A stretch of 64,000 nt of DNA, from NCBI RefSeq assembly GCF_016785095.1, contig NZ_JAEKJB010000010.1:310001-374000 (forward strand), read 5' to 3'. Below are positions 1 through 11,705 of this stretch, piece by piece (positions within the stretch are counted from its first letter, which is position 1; each line of letters opens with the position of its first letter). The notes beneath the pieces were generated by a model, which ran no database searches, was not told the origin of the DNA, and worked only from the letters and a program-made list of their open reading frames with translations. This stretch comes from Alloalcanivorax marinus (GTDB lineage: Bacteria > Pseudomonadota > Gammaproteobacteria > Pseudomonadales > Alcanivoracaceae). Both the position numbers and the translations under genes were made by a program.

Positions 1-2150
1 AGGCTCAGGTTGAGAGGTTCGTTGCGCAGTGTCACCTGGTCGCCGCGACCGTCCACGATCACCATCGGCTGGCGGGACTTACCACCCAGCGGCATATCCA
101 GGAGCAGGTGCCCGCCCACGGTGCCGTCCCGGAAGCGCCAGTCCAGCAGGCCGGCGGGCAGCCGCTGGGCCAGCGGTGTGTCATGGAACAGGCGGTCCAG
201 ATCCGTGGCCGGGCCGTCCAGCCGGCCCTGGACCAGAATGTGGCGCTGGCCGGGGTCCGTCACCTCGGGCAGATCCACGCTCACGCCGCGCAGTTTGGTA
301 TTGAACAATTGCCCCTGGCTGACGGTGCCGGTGACGCGCCGGCCATCGATCAGCACATCGGCGTCAACCCCGGTGGCCGCCGGCCAGTCCGGCAGGAAGG
401 ACAACACCACGTCACGGGCCTGGAAGCGCATTTGGAAGGTGCGGTCCTGCTGACGGTCCGGGTCGATCTTCACCGGTCCCTGATACAGGAACCGGCCATG
501 ATCCAGGTGGCCGCCCTGGAAAGCCTGGGCCAGCCAGTCACCGAGCGGGTCCTTGAGCTTTTCCATGGGGATGTAGTGGGCGGCACGGGCACCGTTGCCA
601 TCGAAGACATCCGCCAGCAGGCGCAGTTCCGGCACCGGATAGGCGGCGCCACCGTCCACGCGCAGCATGGCCAGCCCGCGGGCGTCGGCGTTGGCGGCGC
701 GTAACACGCCGCTTTCCACCCACCAGTGGTCCGCCTCGCTGCGCCAGCGCAGCGGGCCGTTAAAGGCCGCGCTCAGCGGGTGGCCATAGAGACGCGGCAC
801 GGTCAGTTGCAAGGGCTCGCCATCGAGCCGGGCCACGCCGCCGTCCGGGGTCCCCGCCAACCAGCCGGTCAGGCCGCTGATGCCGGGCACCCGGTCGAGG
901 GCGTCACTGGCCAGCCCGGCGAAACGGGCCTGCAGGTGCGCCACCCGGCCATCCACGCCGTCCAGATAGACCGCCTCCAGCACCCCCCGGGGTTCGTGTT
1001 CGCGCAACCGGTCACGCACCGTATCCAGGCCTTCCGGCAACGCGAACGGCCATTCGGCCAGTTGCCGGGTAAGCGCGTGAATGGCCAAGTCGTCGCCCTT
1101 GAAACGCCAATGGTACTGATCGTCCTGGCGCCGCCAGCGCAGCGCTACCGGGCCCGGCGATACCGCGCCGGCGGGGGTCTCGCCGGTCAGGGAGGTCACC
1201 GACAACTGGTTCTCGCCGTCGCCGTCCCCGTCCCGCCGCCACTGGGCGTCCAGTCGCAGGTCGCTGAGTGGCCATTGGCCATCGCCGTCGGTGAGGGTGG
1301 CTTCCGGTGCCGTCAACCGCACCTGTCCGGCTCGGGGCGCGCCGTTCTCGATCCGGCCCCAGGCGCGCACCTGCCCGTTCAGCGCCGCCAGATCCAGCGG
1401 CCAGTCCCGTGCCTCGGGCAGCCATTCCTGCAAACGCTCACCGTGCACGTCGAGATAGCCACGGGCATTCAGCTCCGCCAGGGAAAGCGGGTCGCCGTCC
1501 ACCAGCAGCCGGGCGTCCACGGAGAACGGCCGGTCTCTGGCTTCGACCCGCGCCGACAGCGCGTGCTCGCCGCCCTCGTTGACCATCGCCAGGGTCAGGG
1601 AGGAGGCCGCCAGAGGCGGCAGGCCGGGCCAGTCCAGGGAGAAACGGGCGTCCTCGACCAGAATACGATCCTGCCGGTAAAGGGTGCGCAGGCTGTCCGC
1701 CAGGTTATCGTCACCGTCACGGTGCAGCGCCTCGAAACCACGCAGCCGGATGCCACCGTCCGGGTCGCGGACCAGATGCACATCGACGCCCTGAATGCGC
1801 AGTTCGCGCAGGTAGGGCTGGCGATGCCAGAGGGTGGCCAGCACATTGACGCTTACCGAAACCTGATCCAGGCGCAAAGAGGGTTCGCCATCGGCGTCCG
1901 GCAGGGTCAGGCCGCGCACCTGGAAACGGGGCGTGAGCCCGTCCATATCGCCGCTGAGCTGGTCGATGACAATGGGAAAACCGAGCCGTTGCTCGATCAG
2001 AGCTTCGAGGTCCTGGCGGTAATCCGGCACCAGCATCATCAGTTGCCGCGCCACCACCGCGTAGGCGGCGATCAGCAATACCGGCGCGGCCACCAGCCAC
2101 CAGAGCTGGCGGCGCAGCCTGTTACGCCAGCGCACGCCGTGATTCGTCAC
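1..2150 (-). CDS. yhdP: YhdP family AsmA-like envelope protein (3' end outside window)
   Basis: The reading frame is open from a GTG at 2150 down to the window edge, giving about 716 visible residues without a stop. The N-terminus has a short basic stretch and one membrane anchor at roughly residues 15-35. The rest is a long, repetitive, beta-rich periplasmic region typical of YhdP/TIGR02099 proteins, which are usually over 1200 residues. In E. coli, YhdP is one of the AsmA-like proteins that help move phospholipids to the outer membrane. The GTG start overlaps the maf stop by 4 bases (GTGA), so it is translationally coupled to the mreBCD-maf operon. Many relatives have rng (ribonuclease G) between maf and yhdP; it is absent here. 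The family call is firm; the C-terminus cannot be judged. Confidence 0.85.
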   Translation of the reverse strand, partial: MTNHGVRWRNRLRRQLWWLVAAPVLLIAAYAVVARQLMMLVPDYRQDLEALIEQRLGFPIVIDQLSGDMDGLTPRFQVRGLTLPDADGEPSLRLDQVSVSVNVLATLWHRQPYLRELRIQGVDVHLVRDPDGGIRLRGFEALHRDGDDNLADSLRTLYRQDRILVEDARFSLDWPGLPPLAASSLTLAMVNEGGEHALSARVEARDRPFSVDARLLVDGDPLSLAELNARGYLDVHGERLQEWLPEARDWPLDLAALNGQVRAWGRIENGAPRAGQVRLTAPEATLTDGDGQWPLSDLRLDAQWRRDGDGDGENQLSVTSLTGETPAGAVSPGPVALRWRRQDDQYHWRFKGDDLAIHALTRQLAEWPFALPEGLDTVRDRLREHEPRGVLEAVYLDGVDGRVAHLQARFAGLASDALDRVPGISGLTGWLAGTPDGGVARLDGEPLQLTVPRLYGHPLSAAFNGPLRWRSEADHWWVESGVLRAANADARGLAMLRVDGGAAYPVPELRLLADVFDGNGARAAHYIPMEKLKDPLGDWLAQAFQGGHLDHGRFLYQGPVKIDPDRQQDRTFQMRFQARDVVLSFLPDWPAATGVDADVLIDGRRVTGTVSQGQLFNTKLRGVSVDLPEVTDPGQRHILVQGRLDGPATDLDRLFHDTPLAQRLPAGLLDWRFRDGTVGGHLLLDMPLGGKSRQPMVIVDGRGDQVTLRNEPLNLS

Positions 2151-2746
2151 TGCCAATAGGGAACTCCGGCCCATTCCAGGAGCGAAACGGTCTCCGCCAG
2201 GGGCAGACCCACCACTCCACTGTAACTGCCCGTCACGGAAGCCACCAGTGCCGCGCCCAGGCCCTGAATGCCATAGGCGCCGGCCTTGTCCCGGCCTTCG
2301 CCGGTGGCCAGGTAAGCGCGCAACCGCTCGGTCGGCACCCGCCGCCAGCACACCCCGGTTTCCGAGGTGGCCAGACGGTGCGCCTCACCGACCCTCAGGC
2401 AGACCGCCGAGATGACCCGGTGTTCCCTGCCGTTGAGTGCTTCCAGCATGGCCAGGGCCTGCCGGTCGTCGGCGGGCTTACCGAGAATGCGGTCGTCCAG
2501 CACCACGGCGGTGTCGGCACCCAGCACCGGCGCGCCGGGCGGGGCGCCGGACTGGCCCGCGGCGGCTTTTTCCCGTGCCATGCGTTCCACGTAGTCCCGG
2601 GGCGCCTCGCCGTCAAAGGGAGTCTCATCGATGCCCGGCGCGCGCAGCACGCTGAACGGCACGCCGATCTGCGCCAGCAACTCGGCGCGCCGGGGTGAAC
2701 CGGAAGCCAGATACAAACGCGGGGCGCGCGGGTCGCCGGCGGCCAT
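2147..2746 (-). CDS. maf: Maf/YhdE-type nucleoside triphosphate pyrophosphatase
   Basis: A 199-residue Maf-family protein. Maf enzymes hydrolyse non-canonical or excess nucleotides (dTTP/UTP in the YhdE subgroup) to the monophosphate and pyrophosphate, and act as housecleaning enzymes in the cytoplasm. The signature ASGSPRR is at residues 14-20, followed by an ETPF motif near residue 41 and the GADT active-site segment near residue 76. The ATG at 2746 shares one base with the mreD stop (TGATG), which fixes the start; the open frame extends further upstream but only in the mreD shadow. Its position directly after mreD matches the E. coli yhdE locus and supports the dTTP/UTP subgroup. Confidence 0.93.
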   Translation of the reverse strand: MAAGDPRAPRLYLASGSPRRAELLAQIGVPFSVLRAPGIDETPFDGEAPRDYVERMAREKAAAGQSGAPPGAPVLGADTAVVLDDRILGKPADDRQALAMLEALNGREHRVISAVCLRVGEAHRLATSETGVCWRRVPTERLRAYLATGEGRDKAGAYGIQGLGAALVASVTGSYSGVVGLPLAETVSLLEWAGVPYWQ

Positions 2747-3243
2747 CAGCGCACCAAAAAGCGCAGTTGGACCCAGCGCAACAGCGCGCACAGGGGCCGC
2801 CAGATCACGGCGCTGGCGGCGGCGGAATAGAGAATGGTATAGGGCGGGTAAAGCGTCCGCCCCACGGACTCCTGCACCAGATAGGCCAGCAACTGGGCCG
2901 AGCCCACCAGCAGGAACACCACCGCGCTTTGCTGCAACAGCGGAAACACCCGCATGCGCTTGTAGGCGGCGAGCATGAAATAGGCGCCCAGGGCGTAGGC
3001 CAGGGCCCACTGGCCCAGGGTGGTACCGACCAGCACGTCCTGGTAGAGCCCCACCATGAAGCCCCACAGCACGCCGATACGGTGCGGCAGAGACAGCACC
3101 CAGTACAGCAGTACCAGCAACAGCCACTCCGGACGCACCCAGTCAAGGCTGTCGCTGAGCGGCACCACCTCCAGCAGCGCCGCCAGCAACAGGGTCACCA
3201 GGATGACGCCAGTGCCGGCCGGGCGTTCGCTATTGAGCTGCAT
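2746..3243 (-). CDS. mreD: Rod shape-determining protein MreD
   Basis: A 165-residue, very hydrophobic inner-membrane protein with about five predicted membrane segments, the usual size for MreD. MreD works with MreC, MreB, RodA and PBP2 in the elongasome that directs lateral wall synthesis. The ATG at 3243 begins an MQLNSERPAG N-terminus and overlaps the end of mreC by 14 bases. A longer open frame upstream is cysteine- and proline-rich and lies within mreC in another frame, so it was not used. Third gene of mreB-mreC-mreD-maf-yhdP. Confidence 0.93.
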   Translation of the reverse strand: MQLNSERPAGTGVILVTLLLAALLEVVPLSDSLDWVRPEWLLLVLLYWVLSLPHRIGVLWGFMVGLYQDVLVGTTLGQWALAYALGAYFMLAAYKRMRVFPLLQQSAVVFLLVGSAQLLAYLVQESVGRTLYPPYTILYSAAASAVIWRPLCALLRWVQLRFLVR

Positions 3244-4114
3244 CGGCGGCCTCCTCTCCCCCGGCGGCGGCATCGCCGGGCTCGCGTTCCATGTCCGGGC
3301 CACTGACAGGCTCCATGGCCTGCACCAGCAGCACATGGCTGACACGGTCCAGATGGGCGGTAGGCCGGGCTTCGATCTCCGAGAAGGCGGCGCCGGAGTG
3401 ATGACTCACACTGACCACCCGGGCCACCGGGTAGCCGCGCGGGTAGAGCTGGCCAAGGCCGGTGCTGACCAGCAAATCGCCTTCGCGGATATCGGCGGTA
3501 TCCGGCACGTACAGCAGCCGCAGGCGGTTGCCCTGGCCAGTGCCGGCCAGGATCGCGCGCACGCCGTTGCGGTTCACCTGCACGCTCATGGCGTGGCTGG
3601 CGTCGGTGATCAGCAGCACCCGGGCGGACAGCGGCCCGGTTTCCACCACCTGGCCGATCAGCCCTTCGGAATCCAGCACCGCCTGGCCCTGGGCCACGTC
3701 ATCGCGCCCGCCCTTGTTGATCACCAGTTCCTGGCGGTTGGGGTCCGGATCGACGCCGATGATCTCCGCCACCAGCACCGAGGCGTCCAGGTTCGCGGAG
3801 GAATTCAGCAACTCACGCAGGCGGGTGTTCTCCGCCTGCAACACCGCCAGGCGCTGCACCTTCTGCTCCAGGATCAGGACCTGGCGCTCCAGGCGCTCCC
3901 GGGATTCCATCAGCTTGGTACGGGTTTCGGTCAGTCGCAGAAAGCCATTCACGGCGTCCACCGGCAGGTGGGCCAGATAGTGCACCGGGGCGGTCAGGTA
4001 GCCAAAGCCGTAACGCACCGGCTCGACCCAGCGGCTGCGCTGATCCAGAGCGATCAGCACAACCGCCAGCACCAGGGCGATCAGCAGGCGGTAGGTAGGG
4101 TTGGCGGAGGACAT
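3230..4114 (-). CDS. mreC: Rod shape-determining protein MreC
   Basis: A 294-residue bitopic protein. A membrane anchor lies at about residues 8-25, then a coiled coil at about 65-105 rich in Leu, Glu and Arg, then the periplasmic double beta-barrel domain. The C-terminal tail (about residues 270-294) is Ala/Glu/Asp rich and looks disordered. MreC bridges MreB inside the cell to PBP2 and RodA in the periplasm. The ATG is at 4114, six bases after the mreB stop. The order mreB-mreC-mreD is conserved in rod-shaped proteobacteria. Confidence 0.95.
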   Translation of the reverse strand: MSSANPTYRLLIALVLAVVLIALDQRSRWVEPVRYGFGYLTAPVHYLAHLPVDAVNGFLRLTETRTKLMESRERLERQVLILEQKVQRLAVLQAENTRLRELLNSSANLDASVLVAEIIGVDPDPNRQELVINKGGRDDVAQGQAVLDSEGLIGQVVETGPLSARVLLITDASHAMSVQVNRNGVRAILAGTGQGNRLRLLYVPDTADIREGDLLVSTGLGQLYPRGYPVARVVSVSHHSGAAFSEIEARPTAHLDRVSHVLLVQAMEPVSGPDMEREPGDAAAGGEEAADAAQ

Positions 4115-4120
4115 GGGCCC

Positions 4121-7121
<3,001 letters not shown>

Positions 7122-7125
<4 letters not shown>

Positions 7126-8582
7126 GTTCCTCTTTGCACAATGGCTGGGAAGTGGTGATCGGGCTGGAGGTGCATGTGCAGCTGGCCACCCGCTCGAAAA
7201 TCTTTTCCGGCGCCAGCACCGCCACCGGCGACGCTCCCAACAGCCACGCCAGCCTGATTGATCTGGGCATGCCCGGCACCCTGCCGGTGGTCAACAAGGA
7301 AGCGATCCGCAACGCGGTACGCTTCGGCCTGGCGATCAACGCGGACATCGGCCGCCGCTCGGTGTTCGAGCGGAAAAATTATTTTTATCCGGATCTGCCC
7401 AAGGGCTATCAGACCACGCAGTTGGCGGAGCCCATCGTCGGCGCCGGCGAAGTGGTCATCCAGCTTGAGGACGGCCGCGAAAAAACCGTGCGCATCCACC
7501 ACGCGCACCTGGAAGAAGACGCCGGCAAATCGCTGCACGAGGACTTCCATGGCCAGACCGGCATCGACCTGAACCGGGCCGGCACGCCACTCATCGAGAT
7601 CGTCTCCGAACCGGACATGGGCAACGCCGAGGAAGCGGTGGCCTTTGCCCGCAAGCTGCACGCCATCGTCACCTCCCTGGGCGTGTGCGACGGCGACATG
7701 TCCCAAGGCAACATGCGTTTCGACGTGAACATCTCCGTGCGCCGCCCGGGCGAGCCGCTGGGCACCCGCACCGAAACCAAGAACCTGAACTCCTTCCGCT
7801 TCATGGAAAAAGCCATCAAGCTGGAAGTGGAACGCCAGATCGACGTGCTCGAGGACGGCGGCAAAATCGTTCAGGAAACCCGGCTCTATAACGGTGAAAC
7901 CAATACCGCGCGTTCCATGCGCACCAAGGAAGACGCCAACGACTACCGCTACTTCCCCTGCCCGGACCTGTTGCCGGTGCTGGTCAGCGAGGAAGAGATC
8001 GACACCCTTCGCGCCGAGTTGCCGGAACTGCCGGACGCCCGCCAGGCCCGCTACGTGGAGCAGTACCAGCTGTCCGATTACGACGCCGGCCTGCTGTCCG
8101 GCTCCATCGCCACGGCGCGCTACTTCGAAGCGGCGGCGCAACACGGCGGCGACGCCAAGCTGGCCGCCAACTGGGTGATGGGCGAACTGGCCGCCAGGCT
8201 CAACAGCGAGGACAAGGACATCGCCGACAGCCCGGTCAGCGCCGAACAGCTCGGCCAGCTGATCCTGCGTCTCAAGGACGGCACCATCAGCTCCAAGATC
8301 GCCAAGCAGGTGTTCGAGGCCTGCTGGAACGGCGAAGGCGACCCGGACGCCATCATCGAGGCCAAGGGCCTCAAGCAGATGAGCGACACCGGTGAGCTGG
8401 AGAAGATCGTCGACCAGGTAATCGCCGACAGCCCCGCCCAGGTGGAGGACTACCGCAGCGCCGACGACGCCAAACGCAAAAAGAAAATCGGCTACTTCGT
8501 CGGCCAGGTGATGAAAGCCACCCAGGGCAAGGCCAACCCGCAGCAGGTGAATCAGCTGCTCCAGCAGAAGCTCGCCCCATGA
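7122..8582 (+). CDS. gatB: Asp-tRNA(Asn)/Glu-tRNA(Gln) amidotransferase subunit B
   Basis: A 486-residue GatB protein. The N-terminal synthetase-like catalytic domain starts [13 protein letters not shown] and includes the [10 protein letters not shown] segment, which carries out the transamidation at the tRNA 3' end. The C-terminal YqeY-like tail (from about residue 410) binds the tRNA. The start overlaps gatA by 4 bases, and its stop overlaps the next gene by 4 bases. The presence of GatCAB fits a cell that makes Gln-tRNA or Asn-tRNA partly by the indirect route. Confidence 0.97.
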
Positions 8583-9385
8583 ACATGGCCCGCGTCACGC
8601 TCACGGTCGAGGACCACATCGCCACCGTCACCCTGAACCGGCCGGACAAATACAACGGCCTGGACCTGCAAACCCTGGAGGAGCTGGTGAACACCGCCCG
8701 CGCCATCCGCAAGAACCGGGACGTGCGGGTGGTGATCCTGCGTGGCGCGGGCAAGGCGTTCTGCGCCGGCCTGGATTTCGCCACCGTCACCAAGACGCCG
8801 CTGAAAATGCTGCTGGCGTTCACCAAATTCGGCGTCAGGAAAACCAACCTGTTCCAGAAAGCCTGCTGGGCCTGGCGGGAACTGCCGGTGCCGGTGATCG
8901 CCGAGCTGCATGGCTACTGCTATGGCGGCGGCCTGCAACTGGCCCTGGCCGCGGACTTCCGCGTCGCCACGCCGGACTGCGAACTGTCGGTGATGGAAAT
9001 CAAATGGGGTCTGATCCCGGACATGACCGGCACCGTCACGCTGCGCGAGCTGGTACCCCTGGACGTGGCCAAGGAACTGGCCATGACCGGCCGCCGTTTC
9101 GACGCCACCGAAGCCAAGCAACTCAACCTGGTGACCCGCGTCGCCGACGACCCACGCGCCGAAAGCCTGGCCCTGGCCCGCGCCCTGCTGGAACGCTCCC
9201 CGGACGCGATCAGCGCCACCAAGGCCTTGTTCCAGCGCACCTGGAACCAGTCCGAGGACCAGGCCTTCCACGAGGAATCCCGGCTGCAGTTCAAGCTGCT
9301 GCGCGGCAAGAACCAGGGCGAAGCCATGGCCGCCAACTTCAAGAAACGGGCGCCTGATTTCACGAATCGTCAACGGAATTACTGA
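8579..9385 (+). CDS. Crotonase-fold enoyl-CoA hydratase/isomerase family protein
   Basis: A 268-residue crotonase-superfamily enzyme. The oxyanion-hole segments are visible as [12 protein letters not shown] (about residues 56-67) and [18 protein letters not shown] (about residues 104-121), followed by the family IKWGLIPD segment. Such proteins hydrate or isomerise enoyl-CoA thioesters in fatty-acid oxidation, but the exact substrate cannot be told; it resembles the enoyl-CoA hydratase family often called EchA. The ATG overlaps the gatB stop by 4 bases, so it may be cotranscribed with gatCAB. A second ATG six bases downstream is an alternative start. A decayed copy of its 3' half lies 360 bases downstream. 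Confidence 0.88.
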   Translation: MNMARVTLTVEDHIATVTLNRPDKYNGLDLQTLEELVNTARAIRKNRDVRVVILRGAGKAFCAGLDFATVTKTPLKMLLAFTKFGVRKTNLFQKACWAWRELPVPVIAELHGYCYGGGLQLALAADFRVATPDCELSVMEIKWGLIPDMTGTVTLRELVPLDVAKELAMTGRRFDATEAKQLNLVTRVADDPRAESLALARALLERSPDAISATKALFQRTWNQSEDQAFHEESRLQFKLLRGKNQGEAMAANFKKRAPDFTNRQRNY

Positions 9386-9497
9386 ATCAGGCCCCCTGAC
9401 ATGGAACTTCACCCGGCTACGCAAACATATGGAAGCGCCAAGAGACCATCTGTATCCATCGGGATGAACCGGCGAAACGGAGAGGAGCGTATCAACA

Positions 9498-9716
9498 ATG
9501 AAATTCGCCATTGCTTATGCCCTGGCCTGCTCGCTTCTATGCGTCACCACGGCCAGCAGGGCGGACGGCGGCGCCCGGGTCTCTTCGGGTCGAGTCGATA
9601 TAGAGCGAGCCACGGCCTCGCTGCAACGGGCTTCGACACGCTCCACCGGCGCGCCTTTATTTCATCTTTCCAACTGGTCAGAAAAGTATCGCTGCCCGGT
9701 GGAAGCATCCTTGTGA
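9498..9716 (+). CDS. Small putative secreted protein, possibly a remnant
   Basis: A 72-codon frame with a credible Sec signal peptide: MKFAIAYALACSLLCV followed by a TTASRADG cleavage region. GGAGAGGAG lies about 10-20 bases upstream of the ATG. The mature part of about 48 residues shows no recognisable domain. The gene lies in a 520-base stretch between the crotonase and CoA-transferase genes that also holds a decayed crotonase fragment, so this may be the leftover 5' end of a longer gene. Function unknown; its reality as a gene is uncertain. Confidence 0.35.
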   Translation: MKFAIAYALACSLLCVTTASRADGGARVSSGRVDIERATASLQRASTRSTGAPLFHLSNWSEKYRCPVEASL

Positions 9717-9743
9717 CGCCATGGCGCCAGAGCATCCCGCCAA

Positions 9744-9859
9744 ACCGGCACCGTTACCCTGCGCGAGCTGCTCCGCGGCAAGAACCAGGGGCAGCCATGG
9801 CCGCCAATTTCAAGAAACCGGCGCCTGATATTTCCGCAATCGGCAACGGGATTATTGAC
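9744..9859 (+). pseudogene. Decayed fragment of the upstream crotonase gene
   Basis: Bases 9744-9770 match 9026-9052 inside the crotonase gene at 25 of 27 positions. From there the sequence jumps to the gene's last 90 bases (9295-9384), including the encoded AMAANFKK segment and a matching TGA context at the end. The join falls on a shared AGCTG, as expected for a short-homology deletion. This is what remains of a tandem copy of the crotonase gene after an internal deletion of about 245 bases and point mutation. It has no start and is not translated as an enzyme. Confidence 0.8.
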
Positions 9860-9906
9860 CGTCAACCCGGCTATTTGGCCGTATTTACCAATAACGGCCA
9901 ACTCTC

Positions 9907-10104
9907 ATGTCTCCCTACCAGCGTCAGCGGCACGTTTTGGCGGCCCTCCAGCAACTGGGCACGTCCGCCAGCCTCCCCGAAATCCTTCAATGCTTGCCCG
10001 AGGGCTTCGCGGAGTGCTCGGTGCGCTGGCTGGCCGGCCTGGGCGTGACCCGGGAGGAATATCAGCGCCGGCGTGATCGCCAGACGGAACCGCCCTCCCC
10101 CTGA
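9907..10104 (+). CDS. Small hypothetical protein
   Basis: A 65-codon frame starting MSPYQRQRHVLAAL, rich in Arg, Gln and Leu, with two or three predicted helices and no signal peptide. The pattern of a short helix, turn and helix ending in EEYQRRRDRQ could be a small DNA-binding or protein-binding unit, but no family is recognised. There is no clear ribosome binding site. It ends 77 bases before the CoA-transferase gene. It is kept because its composition is protein-like and it does not shadow another gene. Confidence 0.35.
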   Translation: MSPYQRQRHVLAALQQLGTSASLPEILQCLPEGFAECSVRWLAGLGVTREEYQRRRDRQTEPPSP

Positions 10105-10181
10105 GCCGGCCCCGAATCCGTTTCCCGTGTGGTAGACTCCCCCCGGATTTTTGTATCTTATTCCCGCCCGGAGTCGTCGCC

Positions 10182-11690
10182 ATGAGCGCCCAACGTATTC
10201 TTTGCCCCCGACTGCGCCAACGCATCATGGACGCCGACGCGGCGGCGGCGTTGATTCCCGCCGGGGCCAACGTGGGCATGAGCGGCTTTACCGGCGCCGG
10301 CTATCCCAAGGCGGTACCGCAGGCTCTGGCGGCGCGGATGCGCGCGCACCACAACCATGGCGAAGCCGACCGCATCAGCATCTGGACCGGTGCCTCCACC
10401 GCGCCGGAACTGGACGGCGCCCTGGCCGAGGTGGACGGCATTGAACTGCGACTGCCCTACCAAAGCGACCCGGTATGCCGGCAAAAGATCAACGAAGGGC
10501 GGATGGAATACATCGACATTCATCTGTCCCACGTAGCCCCCTACGCCTGGGCCGGTTTCTTCGGCAAACTGGACGTGGCGGTGATCGAGGTGGCCGGCAT
10601 CACCGAACAGGGGGCGTTGATTCCCTCCTCGTCCATCGGCAACAACAAGACCTGGATCGACCTGGCCGACCGGGTAATCCTGGAAGTGAACCACGGCCAG
10701 AGCGCCGGCCTGGACGGCATGCACGACGTCTACTATGGCACCGCCCTGCCCCCGCACCGCCAGCCGATTCCACTCACCGGCCCGCAGCAACGCATCGGCG
10801 AACGCTACCTGCATTGCCCGCCGGAAAAGATCATCGCCGTGGTGGAAACCAACGCCCCGGACCGCAACTCCCGCTTCAGCGAACCGGATGAGGCATCGCG
10901 CCGCATCGCCGGCCACCTGCTGGAATTCTTCAGCCGCGAAGTGGACGCCGGCCGCCTGCCGGCGAACCTTCTGCCACTGCAATCCGGCGTCGGCAACATC
11001 GCCAACGCGGTGCTCGCCGGCCTGGCCGACGGCCCCTTCGAGAACCTCACCGCCTACACCGAGGTGCTCCAGGACGGCATGCTCTCACTGCTCAAAAGCG
11101 GCAAGCTGGCTTCGGCTTCCGCCACCGCCTTTTCTCTGAGCCCGGACGCCAACCGCGACCTCGCCGAACACATCGACTTCTACCGCGACCGCATCGTCCT
11201 GCGCCCCCAGGAAATCAGTAATCATCCGGAAGTGATCCGCCGCCTCGGCGTGATCGCCATGAACGGCATGATCGAGGCGGACCTCTACGGCAACGTCAAC
11301 TCCACCCATGTGATGGGCACGCGCATCATGAACGGCATCGGCGGCTCCGGGGACTTCGCCCGCAACGGCTACCTGTCCGTGTTCATGACGCCGTCCACCG
11401 CCAAGGACGGCGCCATCTCCGCCATCGTGCCGATGGTCTCCCACGTGGACCACACCGAACACGACGTGCAGATCGTGGTCACCGAACAGGGCCTGGCCGA
11501 CCTGCGCGGCCTGCCGCCCCGGGAACGGGCGCGCCGCATCATCGAGCACTGCGCCCACCCGGACTTCCGCCCGCGCCTGCTCGACTACTTCGAGCGCGCC
11601 AGCGCCAGCGGCCGTGGCCTGCACACCCCCCACCTGCTGAGCGAAGCACTGAGCTGGCACGAACGCTACGAACAGACCGGCCGCATGTAA
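10182..11690 (+). CDS. Acetyl-CoA hydrolase/succinyl-CoA:acetate CoA-transferase family protein
   Basis: A 502-residue class I CoA-transferase of the acetyl-CoA hydrolase/transferase family. The likely catalytic glutamate is Glu294 in YTEVLQDG, the same number as in Acetobacter AarC. The glycine-rich GIGGSGDFARNG segment near residues 384-395 forms the CoA site. Such enzymes swap CoA between succinyl-CoA or other acyl-CoAs and acetate, linking acetate use to the TCA cycle. The start ATG follows CCGGAGTCGTCGCC. A weak promoter-like AT-rich stretch (TTTTTGTATCTTATT) lies just upstream. Monocistronic; the gene after it is convergent. Substrate not settled. Confidence 0.88.
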   Translation: MSAQRILCPRLRQRIMDADAAAALIPAGANVGMSGFTGAGYPKAVPQALAARMRAHHNHGEADRISIWTGASTAPELDGALAEVDGIELRLPYQSDPVCRQKINEGRMEYIDIHLSHVAPYAWAGFFGKLDVAVIEVAGITEQGALIPSSSIGNNKTWIDLADRVILEVNHGQSAGLDGMHDVYYGTALPPHRQPIPLTGPQQRIGERYLHCPPEKIIAVVETNAPDRNSRFSEPDEASRRIAGHLLEFFSREVDAGRLPANLLPLQSGVGNIANAVLAGLADGPFENLTAYTEVLQDGMLSLLKSGKLASASATAFSLSPDANRDLAEHIDFYRDRIVLRPQEISNHPEVIRRLGVIAMNGMIEADLYGNVNSTHVMGTRIMNGIGGSGDFARNGYLSVFMTPSTAKDGAISAIVPMVSHVDHTEHDVQIVVTEQGLADLRGLPPRERARRIIEHCAHPDFRPRLLDYFERASASGRGLHTPHLLSEALSWHERYEQTGRM

Positions 11691-11705
11691 GCGCTGGAGT
11701 GCCCG

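Noticed and set aside
9401..10048. A 215-codon frame spanning the region after the crotonase gene
   Set aside because: It crosses the decayed crotonase fragment and has an Arg/Ser-rich composition without domains; not a credible gene as a whole.
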